Shown piece after piece: positions 14,750-22,421 of a DNA stretch of 39,688 nt; within the stretch, counting starts at the first letter, position 1, and the number at the start of each line of letters is the position of its first letter. The stretch is from a virus, in the IMG/VR virus record IMGVR_UViG_3300046462_000508, positions 1 to 39,688 of that record. The stretch is one strand, 5' to 3'. The position numbers and the translations under genes are program-made. Under the pieces are notes generated by a model. It was not told where the DNA came from. It saw nothing but the letters and a program-made list of their open reading frames with translations, and did not search any database.

Positions 14750-15172
14750 TTAGGTGCGTGCTGTGACCTTGAGTTCGCCGTGCATCTGGCCGACCCACCG
14801 GTCATCAGCGGGAAAAGAGAGCAGCCGCCCAGGGCTGTAGAGAGAAGTGACAACGCCCGCCAGGCCGAATCCGGGGGAGGTCTTGAAAATGTCCTCAACG
14901 ACGCCGGAGAGCTGAGCAGCCTGAGTTTCCGCGTCGAACGCGGATGCCGCCGTGAGCATGACCTCACAGATAATGTCGAGCGTGAACGTCTCTTCTTTGG
15001 TTCGGTTCGTCGCCCACCGTTCGTGATCCCAATGGACTTGACCGAGCAACACCCATTGCACGGGCTGATTCCTCGGGTCTGGCCCCCACACGACCGGCAC
15101 GCCCGCCAAGCCGGCCGCCGACTGTAAAGCGGTCTGAACCGCTGCCTTGACGACAAGCGCGTTAGTGCTCAT
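14750..15172 (-). CDS. tail terminator / minor capsid-like protein
   Basis: 140 aa, ATG overlapping the previous gene as ATGA. Pattern: N-terminal helix (ALVVKAAVQTALQSAAGL), VWGPDPRNQPVQWVLLGQV, then TFTLDIICEVMLTAASAFDA. This is the alpha/beta layout of tail-terminator or DUF3168-like proteins between connector and tube genes. A 30-bp repeat copy is encoded near the N-terminus (TALQSAAGLAG). Role assigned mainly from gene order. Confidence 0.65.
   Translation of the reverse strand: MSTNALVVKAAVQTALQSAAGLAGVPVVWGPDPRNQPVQWVLLGQVHWDHERWATNRTKEETFTLDIICEVMLTAASAFDAETQAAQLSGVVEDIFKTSPGFGLAGVVTSLYSPGRLLSFPADDRWVGQMHGELKVTART
15110..15139 (+). repeat. 30-bp composite repeat (in tail terminator)
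   Basis: GCCGGCC-5-CTGTAAAG near the N-terminus. Confidence 0.7.
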
Positions 15173-16041
15173 GCCACGACCACGCCCTTAGGCGCGATGG
15201 TGTATCGGGCTAGCACCGCGTCAACATCCGGAATGCCGGTCTGCCATACGCCGCTGCCCGGCGTGGCAAGGGTGAAAGACCCGCCCTCGGTTGCTACGAA
15301 AGACGTAGCGCGATCGGGGATGCCCGACGCGATAGAGGCGAGAATGAACCGCCCGCGCTGGATAGCCGCGCGGTAAAGATCGTTAGGGGCGGTTAGCCAG
15401 CCGTACTCATAGGAGATGACGGTTAGGCCGGGGCCGGGAGCCCCGGACCCTATCGAGCCGTTCCACATCTCTTGCAGCGTCATCGCCTGCAACGTGGGAA
15501 GACCTGTAACCACGCCGATAGGGTCGATGGTTAAGCCGGTTTGGCTTACGCCGTCAACCGTCGCGCTAACCACCTTGTATAGGTCGGCATCCGGCAGAAG
15601 CACGCTTCCCGTGTTGTCGAGAAAAGTCGTGTAGGTGTTGCCGCGCGGGATGAAAGACCGCCCGCAGATCCGCGAGAACTCATCCGTAACCGCGTCCCTT
15701 GCAGCCGCTAGCGCGGCCGTTGGGAACTTGGCCGTGTTGGAGAACGCCGGGTCGGAAGCTCGCAGGTCAGGCAGCGCGAACAGCAACCCGCCGACCACTT
15801 CGGCGGCAGTTGTCTGGCTTAGCGTTGCCCCCGCCCACGTAACCGTCAGCGGGCCTAGCACGGTTTGCGGGCCTAACGCGAACGTGTAGACGCCGGTAGA
15901 CGGCTCGCTAGCCGCGCCGGTAGCAACCGTGGCGCCAGCCGCATTAGTGGCAGTGACCGTAACCGGCCCCGCCTCGATCGGAGTCTCATCCGTCATAAAC
16001 GTCGTGCTAAGCACGCCCGCATAGCCGCGTATAAGCCTCAA
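15169..16041 (-). CDS. head-tail connector protein
   Basis: 290 aa, TTG start with GGAGGGG upstream. The C-terminal ~170 residues resemble HK97 gp6-type connectors: AALAAARDAVTDEFSRICGR, SFIPRG, then VISYEYGWLTAPNDLYRAAI and an alpha-helical end. The N-terminal ~95 residues are an extra Ig-like beta domain (VTVTATNAAGATVATGAA, YTFALGPQTVLGPLTVTWAG), unlike minimal connectors. Joins portal to tail. Directly downstream of the capsid gene, separated by a terminator-like hairpin. Confidence 0.75.
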   Translation of the reverse strand: MRLIRGYAGVLSTTFMTDETPIEAGPVTVTATNAAGATVATGAASEPSTGVYTFALGPQTVLGPLTVTWAGATLSQTTAAEVVGGLLFALPDLRASDPAFSNTAKFPTAALAAARDAVTDEFSRICGRSFIPRGNTYTTFLDNTGSVLLPDADLYKVVSATVDGVSQTGLTIDPIGVVTGLPTLQAMTLQEMWNGSIGSGAPGPGLTVISYEYGWLTAPNDLYRAAIQRGRFILASIASGIPDRATSFVATEGGSFTLATPGSGVWQTGIPDVDAVLARYTIAPKGVVVA

Positions 16042-16070
16042 GCGCTAACCCCCCTCCGGGCATGGGAAAA

Positions 16071-16094
16071 GGGGCAGGCGTAAGAGCCTGCCCC
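16071..16094 (-). terminator. hairpin after the capsid gene
   Basis: GGGGCAGGC-gtaaga-GCCTGCCCC with T-rich tails in both directions. Confidence 0.75.
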
Positions 16095-16111
16095 TTTCTT
16101 AACCGGTCGGC

Positions 16112-17389
16112 TTACTTGCCGACGAGCGTCTTCAGCGAGCCGGTCAGGTCGGACAGGCCGCCGTCACCGCGCCAAGTGACCTTGTACGAAACCAGGTCGG
16201 AACCCCAGCCGTACTCGAAGCTCTTTTCCACCTGGACGCCGTTGACCTGGCGAACGTAGTAGGTGGAGAAGTCGCCGAACAGGACACAGTTGTTTCCGGT
16301 GCCCACAACCGGCATGTTGATATCGGTGTGGACCGGCTTCCCGAGAAGCATGTCCGGAGCGCCGGAGACCAAGCCGGGCTGCCAGAGGTACTGGCCATAG
16401 GCGTCCTTGACGCCGCGCAGCTTGCCCACGGTGGCATCCGCCATCAGGAACTTCGCGTTCCCCCGGTAGGCGTCGATGATGCTGTAATACAGCGCGATGA
16501 TGTCGTCACCGGAAATGGCGCCGATGGTGCCCATGGTGGTACCCACGTTGGCCGCGACAGTGCCAGTCAGAACGCCGGTAGGAGTGCCGCCGGTACCCGC
16601 GCCGACCAGAAGGTCATGCGCGACCTGACGGCCCGCCATGATGCCCGCCTGCTGAGCGATGAAGCCAGCGATATCAATACCGCTGTCCTCAACCATCTCC
16701 TTGGAGACCTGGACGATCACACCGTACTTCTTGGCATTCAGCGTGAACTGGTTGAATGCCGCGTCGGAAGTCGGGAAAGCGGTGTTCTCAGGGACCGGCG
16801 CGACGGTCGGGCGGCCGGTCAGACGCGGGAACGTCATCGGGTTACCCGAACTGGTGGTGATGATGGTCGGCTGGCACTGCCACACGCCGATGCCCGGGAG
16901 CATGTACTCCAGGACCCGCGCGACGAAAGTCGTCGGGATGGTGGCGCCCGCGTTCGCGGCGCTGCCGGTGGTAGCGACACGGCTTTCAGCCGCAGCCAGC
17001 GCGGCGCGAGCCTCCTGGCCAGGCTTGATGTAGAGGTCCGAGCCGATCGTGAGAACCTGGCCGGGCAGGGTCAGGGCCCGAATCTCGTCCGACAGGGACG
17101 GGCCGGTCTGCCCCTGCGGCTGCTGGTCGCCGGTGAAAACTCCCGGCTTCGCGCCCAGAGCGATAGCCCGCTGACGCAGCTCCGCCGCGTCCCGCTCCCG
17201 CTCGCCCTCCTCCACGATGGAGCGGGCCTCCGCGCCGAGCCGGTTCAGGTCTGTGTCCATCTGGTCGAGCTGGCTCCGCTGCTCCGCGCTCGGCTCGCCG
17301 GTCAGCGCGTCCGTCAGCGCCTTGCGCTGCTCCCAGATCTGCGCCCGCTTCTCCAGCAAGGCTTCAGCCTGCGCCCCGTAGTTACTCAA
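16112..17389 (-). CDS. HK97-fold major capsid protein
   Basis: 425 aa. TTG start at 17389 preferred (GGAGGT 7 nt upstream). N-terminal ~100 residues form a coiled-coil scaffold (delta) domain (ALLEKRAQIWEQRKALTDAL). The body has HK97 signatures: ATIPTTFVARVLEYMLPG, FNQFTLNAKKYGVIVQVSKE (E-loop/spine region), a long IDIAGFIAQQAGIMAGRQVA helix, and the C-terminal VLFGDFSTYYVRQVNGVQVE beta hairpin. The delta domain would be removed by the adjacent protease. The gene is framed by hairpins on both sides, which may set its own mRNA level. Confidence 0.95.
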   Translation of the reverse strand: MSNYGAQAEALLEKRAQIWEQRKALTDALTGEPSAEQRSQLDQMDTDLNRLGAEARSIVEEGERERDAAELRQRAIALGAKPGVFTGDQQPQGQTGPSLSDEIRALTLPGQVLTIGSDLYIKPGQEARAALAAAESRVATTGSAANAGATIPTTFVARVLEYMLPGIGVWQCQPTIITTSSGNPMTFPRLTGRPTVAPVPENTAFPTSDAAFNQFTLNAKKYGVIVQVSKEMVEDSGIDIAGFIAQQAGIMAGRQVAHDLLVGAGTGGTPTGVLTGTVAANVGTTMGTIGAISGDDIIALYYSIIDAYRGNAKFLMADATVGKLRGVKDAYGQYLWQPGLVSGAPDMLLGKPVHTDINMPVVGTGNNCVLFGDFSTYYVRQVNGVQVEKSFEYGWGSDLVSYKVTWRGDGGLSDLTGSLKTLVGK

Positions 17390-17408
17390 AGTGGATACCT
17401 CCCCCAAG

Positions 17409-17461
17409 GGGCCGCCTTAAGCGGCCAAACGAAAGAGGCCCACCCGTCAGGGGTGAGCCTC
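17409..17461 (-). terminator. double hairpin upstream of the capsid gene
   Basis: GAGGC..CACCC / GGGGTG..GCCTC (17435-17461) followed by TTTCGTTT on the minus strand; then GGCCGC-ttaa-GCGGCC close to the capsid ribosome site. Could terminate upstream mRNA or stabilise a processed capsid mRNA. Confidence 0.6.
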
Positions 17462-17481
17462 TGTGTGTGTTTGGAGCTGGC

Positions 17482-18132
17482 CTAGAAGGCACGGCCCCTA
17501 AGCCGAATCGCGCGAAGCGCGGTCCGAAGTACGTCGTCGTCTTCCGGCGGCAGCGGGTTCCACGAACCCGTCATGTCCCGGTCGTGCAGCTCGGCCGACA
17601 AGTCCCAGCCGTGCGCGCCGGCCGCGAGCTGTAAAGCACGCGCCGCGGTGACTCCGCTCTCTGTGTCCTCGTAGGCCGGGTAGGTCACCGGGGACACGTC
17701 GAGTAGGTCAACGTCGATCAGGGTCCGGAGTCGGCCCCGTCCCTCGCGCTGCCAGTCGTCCTCACGGACGCGGAAGCCGAACGAGGATTGAGTCACGTCG
17801 CCGCGCTTCATCGACTCGGCAAGGTCCCGTGCATAGGACGTGTCCGGCGCGTCCACCTCGTAGTGAAGGCCCGTTGTGTCTTCCGTCAGCTTCAGCGTTC
17901 CCGAGGTGGTACGGCCCAAGATGAACTGAGGGTCGTGATTGATGAGCGCCCTCACGTCCTGGCCCTCACCGATGGCGCGACCAAACGCGCCCGATCGAAT
18001 CGTCTCCACGAAACCCCCGAGGTCGTGTGACCTCGTGGCGAACTTCGCGGCGTAGCCAGTGAAGCGGAATCCGCTCCCGGAATTGGTGATGTCAAACTCG
18101 GTCGCAACGGACCGACGTTCGAGCAACGTCAC
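17482..18132 (-). CDS. HK97-family prohead protease
   Basis: 216 aa, GTG overlapping the portal stop (GTGA). Contains RFTGYAAKFATRSHDLGGFV, AFGRAIGEGQDVRALINHDP and VDLLDVSPVTYPAYEDT, the conserved blocks of the U35/HK97 prohead protease. Catalytic His is in NHDP and Ser in VTQSSFGFRV. Cleaves capsid delta domains during head maturation. The last ~45 residues, past the conserved fold, include an in-frame copy of the 30-bp repeat (RALQLAAGA). Confidence 0.93.
   Translation of the reverse strand: MTLLERRSVATEFDITNSGSGFRFTGYAAKFATRSHDLGGFVETIRSGAFGRAIGEGQDVRALINHDPQFILGRTTSGTLKLTEDTTGLHYEVDAPDTSYARDLAESMKRGDVTQSSFGFRVREDDWQREGRGRLRTLIDVDLLDVSPVTYPAYEDTESGVTAARALQLAAGAHGWDLSAELHDRDMTGSWNPLPPEDDDVLRTALRAIRLRGRAF
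17617..17648 (+). repeat. 30-bp composite repeat (in protease)
   Basis: GCCGGCC-5-CTGTAAAG-6-CCGCGG; the only full copy with a 6-nt right spacer. Close to the copy at 31185. Confidence 0.8.
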
Positions 18133-19448
18133 GACTTCTTTCCCCCGTTCTCGTCGTCCGCGTCCGGCTCTGTTGGCGCTGTTGGGTCCGGAGCCGGCGG
18201 GGGGCTGTAAAGCTCGCCCCCGTCCACCTGGCCCGGGATCTTCTTCCAGTCGCCCACGGTCGGCAGATCCTCATCAATGCCGATGATGTTCGCCGGGCGA
18301 TACCACTGGTTCCCCTCGCCGTTCGGAATCGGCGCCATGCCTTCCTCGGCGCGAACCTCATCAGGCGACTTCATGCCGTTCTGAATGGCCAGCGCGTGAG
18401 CCTGGTAGCGCTCGCTCAGCTTCGCCCGAAGGCGAGCGTCCATGTTGAAACGCATTTGCTGGAAGCCGGGCAGGAGGAACGTCGAAATGGCTTGCTCGAC
18501 GCGGGCCGCCCACGGGTGCAAGGTGTCTTGCGCCATCGCGTAGTTCTGTTCCTCAACGCCACGGCCCCAGGACGAAGTAACCGCCGGGTCAACCCGATAG
18601 GCGGGCACCCTGTAGAACAAGGCGATATCGGCCTTCGTGTAGTTCCGCGTCTGTAGGAACTGGCTTTGCTCGGGCGTGATGGTGATCGGGTGCCATGAGG
18701 CACCACCCGTCAGAACGCCGACCGCGTGGCTATTGGCCACGCCCTGATGCTTCTTAACAAAGTCTTCCTTGAGGCGAAGCGCCTCTTCCTTCGTGGCCTT
18801 GCCGGGGTGCTGAATGATGCCGGACATGTAGGCGCCTTGCGAGAAGAACCGCGCCCCGAACTCCTCGGTGACCATGCCGATTCCGATAGCCTGCCGGGCC
18901 GCCTCAAGCGGGCTAAGGCCAGTCAGGTAGCCGGGCATCGACAGGGCCGGGATGTGAAGAATCTCGGTCTGATCCATGTCCACGCCGTTGACGGAATAGA
19001 CAATGTCCGTCGTCCCTTCCTTCGGGAAGGGGTACACCCACGACGGGTGAATGGGCCACAGCTCGACCACGTCCCCGGCGCCGTTGCGCAGGGTGTAGAT
19101 GTAGGCGTTACCGGCGACCAGCAGCGACATGAAGACCCGCTGCCAGAAGTCAAACGGCGTCATCCTGTAATTGGGCTTGCGCAGCCACGTCGGGGCGCGC
19201 ACAAAGGCCGTGGTGCCGTCCGGATATTCCTTGAATATCTCGATCGGCAAAGACGAAATGGCGTCCGTGATCAGGCCAACGCAGTAGTAGACGGCGCTAA
19301 CCTGCATTGCCGTCTGCTCGTTGACGCTCTTGCCGGAAAAGATCGGGTCATTCGCCAGGAACGCATTGCGTACCCAGTCAACCGGAGGTTGAGACGAAAG
19401 CCACCCGAGCCCCCCGGTTCGCTTTTCGATCCGAGAGAGAAGGGTCAC
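18129..19448 (-). CDS. HK97-family portal protein
   Basis: 439 aa with typical portal blocks: VSAVYYCVGLITDAISSLPI, DFWQRVFMSLLVAGNAYIYT, LSPLEAARQAIGIGMVTEEF, TPEQSQFLQTRNYTKADIAL and VEQAISTFLLPGFQQMRFNM. Forms the dodecameric vertex for DNA packaging. GTG start overlaps the TGA of the small membrane protein. The tail beyond residue ~410 is Pro/Asp-rich and its beginning (GELYSPPPAPD) is encoded by a copy of the 30-bp repeat. Confidence 0.95.
   Translation of the reverse strand: MTLLSRIEKRTGGLGWLSSQPPVDWVRNAFLANDPIFSGKSVNEQTAMQVSAVYYCVGLITDAISSLPIEIFKEYPDGTTAFVRAPTWLRKPNYRMTPFDFWQRVFMSLLVAGNAYIYTLRNGAGDVVELWPIHPSWVYPFPKEGTTDIVYSVNGVDMDQTEILHIPALSMPGYLTGLSPLEAARQAIGIGMVTEEFGARFFSQGAYMSGIIQHPGKATKEEALRLKEDFVKKHQGVANSHAVGVLTGGASWHPITITPEQSQFLQTRNYTKADIALFYRVPAYRVDPAVTSSWGRGVEEQNYAMAQDTLHPWAARVEQAISTFLLPGFQQMRFNMDARLRAKLSERYQAHALAIQNGMKSPDEVRAEEGMAPIPNGEGNQWYRPANIIGIDEDLPTVGDWKKIPGQVDGGELYSPPPAPDPTAPTEPDADDENGGKKS
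18193..18222 (+). repeat. 30-bp composite repeat (in portal)
   Basis: GCCGGCG-5-CTGTAAAG at the start of the Pro-rich tail. Confidence 0.7.
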
Positions 19449-19651
19449 CGGTACTCAGGCCCCCGCTCCGCGTCACTCATCGCACCCTGCCCCTTCGGGG
19501 ACAGCGCCCAGCCCCACAGGGCCAGCAGCGAGCCCAACATCAGCAGGCCAAGGGGCACGTAGATGAGGCTCGCGCCGAAAGCGATCAGGCCGAGCCCTGC
19601 GGACTCGATCAGCACGGCCACCCATTCCGCCGTGCGGTTACGCTTCTTCAC
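19445..19651 (-). CDS. small two-helix membrane protein between terL and portal
   Basis: 68 aa; GTG at 19651 with GGGGG 7 nt upstream. Basic N-terminus (MKKRNRTAEW), then two adjacent hydrophobic stretches (VAVLIESAGLGLIAFGAS, YVPLGLLMLGSLLALWGW) and a short soluble tail. Overlaps the portal start as GTGA, so translated with it. Small membrane proteins in this place occur in other actinophages; function unknown, possibly head assembly at the membrane. Confidence 0.7.
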   Translation of the reverse strand: MKKRNRTAEWVAVLIESAGLGLIAFGASLIYVPLGLLMLGSLLALWGWALSPKGQGAMSDAERGPEYR

Positions 19652-19662
19652 CAGCACACCCC

Positions 19663-21312
19663 CTATTCATCGGAGAGGCTGATAAAGCCCACGTCCGCGT
19701 CATCCTCCGTGAAAGCAACGAAAAGCGCGTTCAAAAGCGCTGAAATACCGTCGATTTTGTCGCCAGACTTGGCCTTAGACGGCTTAAAGAGACCATCCGC
19801 CGTGTACTGAACCTCTACGTTGTCCGCCATCCAGCGGAGAACCGGGTTACCGCCGTGCCGGAGAACTTCCTCAGCTAGAAGGGTTTCCATCCACTTGCAC
19901 GGGTCGGTCATTCGCGCCGACGTTTGCGGCGCCTTAACGCCCTCTAGACCGCCGTCTTCAAGCTCGGTAACCAGGTTGGTCGCGTTCCACGGGTCATAGC
20001 CGAACAAGTCAATGCAGAAGTCTTCGGCGTCCTTGCTGATTTCCTCTTTGACGACGCGGTAGTCCGTAACGTCACCATCGGTGATAGTCAGCCAGCCCAT
20101 GTCACGCCAGTACTCAAGCGTTGCGCGCTGAACGCCACGGGCCTTAAGCGCCTTCGACGGCAGCCAGAAACGCGGCAGCACAGTGAAGCCCTCGGCTTCG
20201 GGGTCCTCCGGCGAGCCGGGGAAAAGCAGCACCCACGCCGTGAAGTCGGAAACGCTCGCCAGGTCGAGCCCGGCATAGCAGCAACGGCCCGCCAGGTGCT
20301 CACGCAAGACCGGTTCGCCGCCGTTGCGGTCCCACGTCTGCATGTCAATCCAGCGCTCAGCCTGCGAAGTCCACTGATTCAGGCGGAAAACGCGGAACGC
20401 GTTCTCTGCGCTTGGCTTGGACTCGGCCTCTACGGCTTCGGATCGGAGGTTTCCGATTGAGAGGAAATCTCCAAGGGCGGGGTTGGCGTGATACCAGCCG
20501 GTTGCGGGCTCTCCGGTATCGGGATTGCCGGGCTGTCCTTCATCTCTCCAGTCCCAATCGCGCGGTGTATTTCGCATGAACACAAACCGGGAATGGTCGG
20601 CGGCAGGACTACTGAGGAGGTTTTCTCCATACTCGTGCTCCTCCAATGCGAAGCGGGCCGACGTATACGCGGCCGTCGTAGTGGCAATGAGAATCGGCTG
20701 ACGCCGAGTACCGAAGCCCTGGCGCATCGCATCCCAGAGATGCCGGTCCTTCTGAGTCAGAACCTCATCGAAAAGGACCATGCTCGGGTTAGTGCCAAGG
20801 GCGCCGGAAGCATCTCCGGGGAGCACCGCATAGAAAGAGTTCGTGGACATGTCGATGATGCGTTTCTTAGACGCAACAACCGTCAGCCGCTTAGACAGGA
20901 TGGGAGACAGCTCAACCATCCGGCGGGCCACGTCGAAAACTAGCGAAGCCTGGTCGCGGTCAGCCGCGACGGAATAGACCTCGGCCGACTCCTCCCCGTC
21001 ACCCGTAAGGCCGTACAGGGCGAAGCCGGAGGCAAGCTCCGACTTGCCGTTCTTGCGAGCCATCTCAAGCCACGCGACGCGGTACTGACGTACGTACTCG
21101 TCGTATTGCTCGTCATAGGCGAGCGTGCCGAACAAGGGCCGCACGATCTCGTGCTTCTGCCAGTCGGTCAGGAGGAACGGGGTGCGGGCGTGACGGCCCT
21201 TGGTGTGGACCAGGACGCGCTCAAAGAAGTTGACGACCTGATCGGCCTTGGTCGGGTCCCACAGGAACGTGCCAGGTGCAGCGTTGTCCGGGGCGTGGGG
21301 GGCGAGAAGCAT
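19663..21312 (-). CDS. terL: terminase large subunit
   Basis: 549 aa; ATG at 21312 preferred (GGGGG 5 nt upstream), with a GTG two codons earlier possible. ATPase: Walker A-like ARKNGKSE following WLEMARKNG, and Walker B MVLFDEVL. Nuclease: CYAGLDLASVSDFTAWVLLF, FGYDPWNATNLVTEL and SAKSGDKIDGISALLNALF supply the acidic triad. This is the Terminase_1/HK97-like type that cuts at cos and translocates DNA. Unusually, it is separated from the small subunit by 3.2 kb holding three unrelated genes. Confidence 0.95.
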   Translation of the reverse strand: MLLAPHAPDNAAPGTFLWDPTKADQVVNFFERVLVHTKGRHARTPFLLTDWQKHEIVRPLFGTLAYDEQYDEYVRQYRVAWLEMARKNGKSELASGFALYGLTGDGEESAEVYSVAADRDQASLVFDVARRMVELSPILSKRLTVVASKKRIIDMSTNSFYAVLPGDASGALGTNPSMVLFDEVLTQKDRHLWDAMRQGFGTRRQPILIATTTAAYTSARFALEEHEYGENLLSSPAADHSRFVFMRNTPRDWDWRDEGQPGNPDTGEPATGWYHANPALGDFLSIGNLRSEAVEAESKPSAENAFRVFRLNQWTSQAERWIDMQTWDRNGGEPVLREHLAGRCCYAGLDLASVSDFTAWVLLFPGSPEDPEAEGFTVLPRFWLPSKALKARGVQRATLEYWRDMGWLTITDGDVTDYRVVKEEISKDAEDFCIDLFGYDPWNATNLVTELEDGGLEGVKAPQTSARMTDPCKWMETLLAEEVLRHGGNPVLRWMADNVEVQYTADGLFKPSKAKSGDKIDGISALLNALFVAFTEDDADVGFISLSDE

Positions 21313-21331
21313 CCTCACCCCCTCACGTCAG

Positions 21332-21361
21332 GCCGGCGGGACGCTTTACAGCGCCCCGCGG
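21332..21361 (+). repeat. 30-bp composite repeat
   Basis: GCCGGCG-5-CTTTACAG-4-CCGCGG between HTH gene and terL. Confidence 0.85.
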
Positions 21362-21376
21362 GTGGTCAGGTGGGTG

Positions 21377-22270
21377 TTAGGCAGCCATGGGCACGCCCGC
21401 AGCCTCGAACCGGTCACGCCAGGACGGGAGGCCGGAGACGACAGGCGCCGGGGCCGGGGTCAAGTCCAAAGCCCGGCAGTGCTCGCACAGCCCTGCGGGG
21501 GCCGTAGGCGCCTTGATGCGCTCGCAAACGGGGCAGTGGTGCCGGACGGCCTGAACGGGCGCCACAGGGGCCACAGGGGCCGCCGTAGGCATCTTGTCTT
21601 CGAGCCGCTTCCGCAGCAGCCCCGCCGGGTGCTGGATCTTCTCCGGAAGGCCAGCCGTCAGCGTCAGCGAGATCAGCCGCTTGTCTGCGCCCCGCTCGAA
21701 CCAGGTCTCGACCAGAGGCGCCAGCGTCCGCATGTCGCGGGCCGACAGGTGCAACCGGCGGTCAGACCGGCTCACCTCGTTGAGGAGGTTTTCCGATCGA
21801 GATATCTCACCTCCCGCCCGCCCCTCCGGGGCCGACTCGGCGAGAACCGGCGCCACCACGGGGGTAGGGAGGGGGGAGTTTTCTACCTGATCTTCTATGG
21901 GGTTATCTACCGACGAACCGGCTGCCGGTCCACCGGAAGCCACTAGGGCGGTATTCGGTGCGACCTGCGCCGATGCGCCGTCCCGCACGTCGTAGAGGAC
22001 AACCTCAGTCGTGAGCTTGCCCGCCTCGCCCCGGATGCGCTTCCGCGCCAGGTAGCCGCGAATCTCAAGCTCAGTCAGCGCGGCGGCGACCGCCTTGCGG
22101 CCTTCCACACTCTTCGCCGAGAGCGTGTGTATGTCCTCCCGCGCGCCAGTAGGCAGCGACAGAAGGTAGGCCAGGATGCCCCGAGCCGTGAACGACAGCG
22201 CGTGGTCACGGGCCGTCGCGTTGGGAACGATGGTGAAGAAAGCAACCTGCGGGGTACGCTGAATGCGCAT
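21377..22270 (-). CDS. winged-helix/HTH protein, replication- or transcription-type, with C-terminal zinc motif
   Basis: 297 aa. N-terminal ~100 residues (RTPQVAFFTIVPNATARDHA, LSFTARGILAYLLSLP, EGRKAVAAALTELEIRGYLA, RKRIRGEAGKLTTEVVLYDV) form the winged-helix domain common in actinobacterial plasmid and phage HTH proteins. The middle is low complexity. The C-terminus carries CPVCERIK and CEHCRALD, a Cys4 zinc site. It has its own promoter with an inverted operator (22349-22389), so it is probably expressed outside the late programme although it sits inside the late cluster. Bounded by 30-bp repeats at 21332 and 22387. Likely cargo or a regulator. Confidence 0.75.
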   Translation of the reverse strand: MRIQRTPQVAFFTIVPNATARDHALSFTARGILAYLLSLPTGAREDIHTLSAKSVEGRKAVAAALTELEIRGYLARKRIRGEAGKLTTEVVLYDVRDGASAQVAPNTALVASGGPAAGSSVDNPIEDQVENSPLPTPVVAPVLAESAPEGRAGGEISRSENLLNEVSRSDRRLHLSARDMRTLAPLVETWFERGADKRLISLTLTAGLPEKIQHPAGLLRKRLEDKMPTAAPVAPVAPVQAVRHHCPVCERIKAPTAPAGLCEHCRALDLTPAPAPVVSGLPSWRDRFEAAGVPMAA

Positions 22271-22348
22271 GTGGAGTGCAGCTCCATCAAGCCGAGCCCC
22301 GGGGGTGCTACCAACACCCGCCGGGGCGTTCCGTTGTTAGGGCTGCGA

Positions 22349-22389
22349 CTGTAGCACCCTTGACAGATCTTGTGTCAAGGATGAAACAC
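22349..22389 (-). promoter_or_regulatory. promoter of the 297-aa HTH gene with inverted operator
   Basis: Minus strand TTGACA (22378-22373), 18-bp spacer, CTACAG (22354-22349); second half site overlaps the -10. TTGACA boxes face each other with a 7-nt gap, exactly as at 3784-3824 and 31576-31617. Confidence 0.75.
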
Positions 22390-22416
22390 CTAGGCGCTTT
22401 ACAGCGCCCGGCCGGC
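22387..22416 (-). repeat. 30-bp composite repeat, right block replaced
   Basis: GCCGGCC-5-CTGTAAAG between fibre stop and the HTH promoter; CCTAGG stands near the expected CCGCGG position. Confidence 0.75.
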
Positions 22417-22421
22417 ATAGG

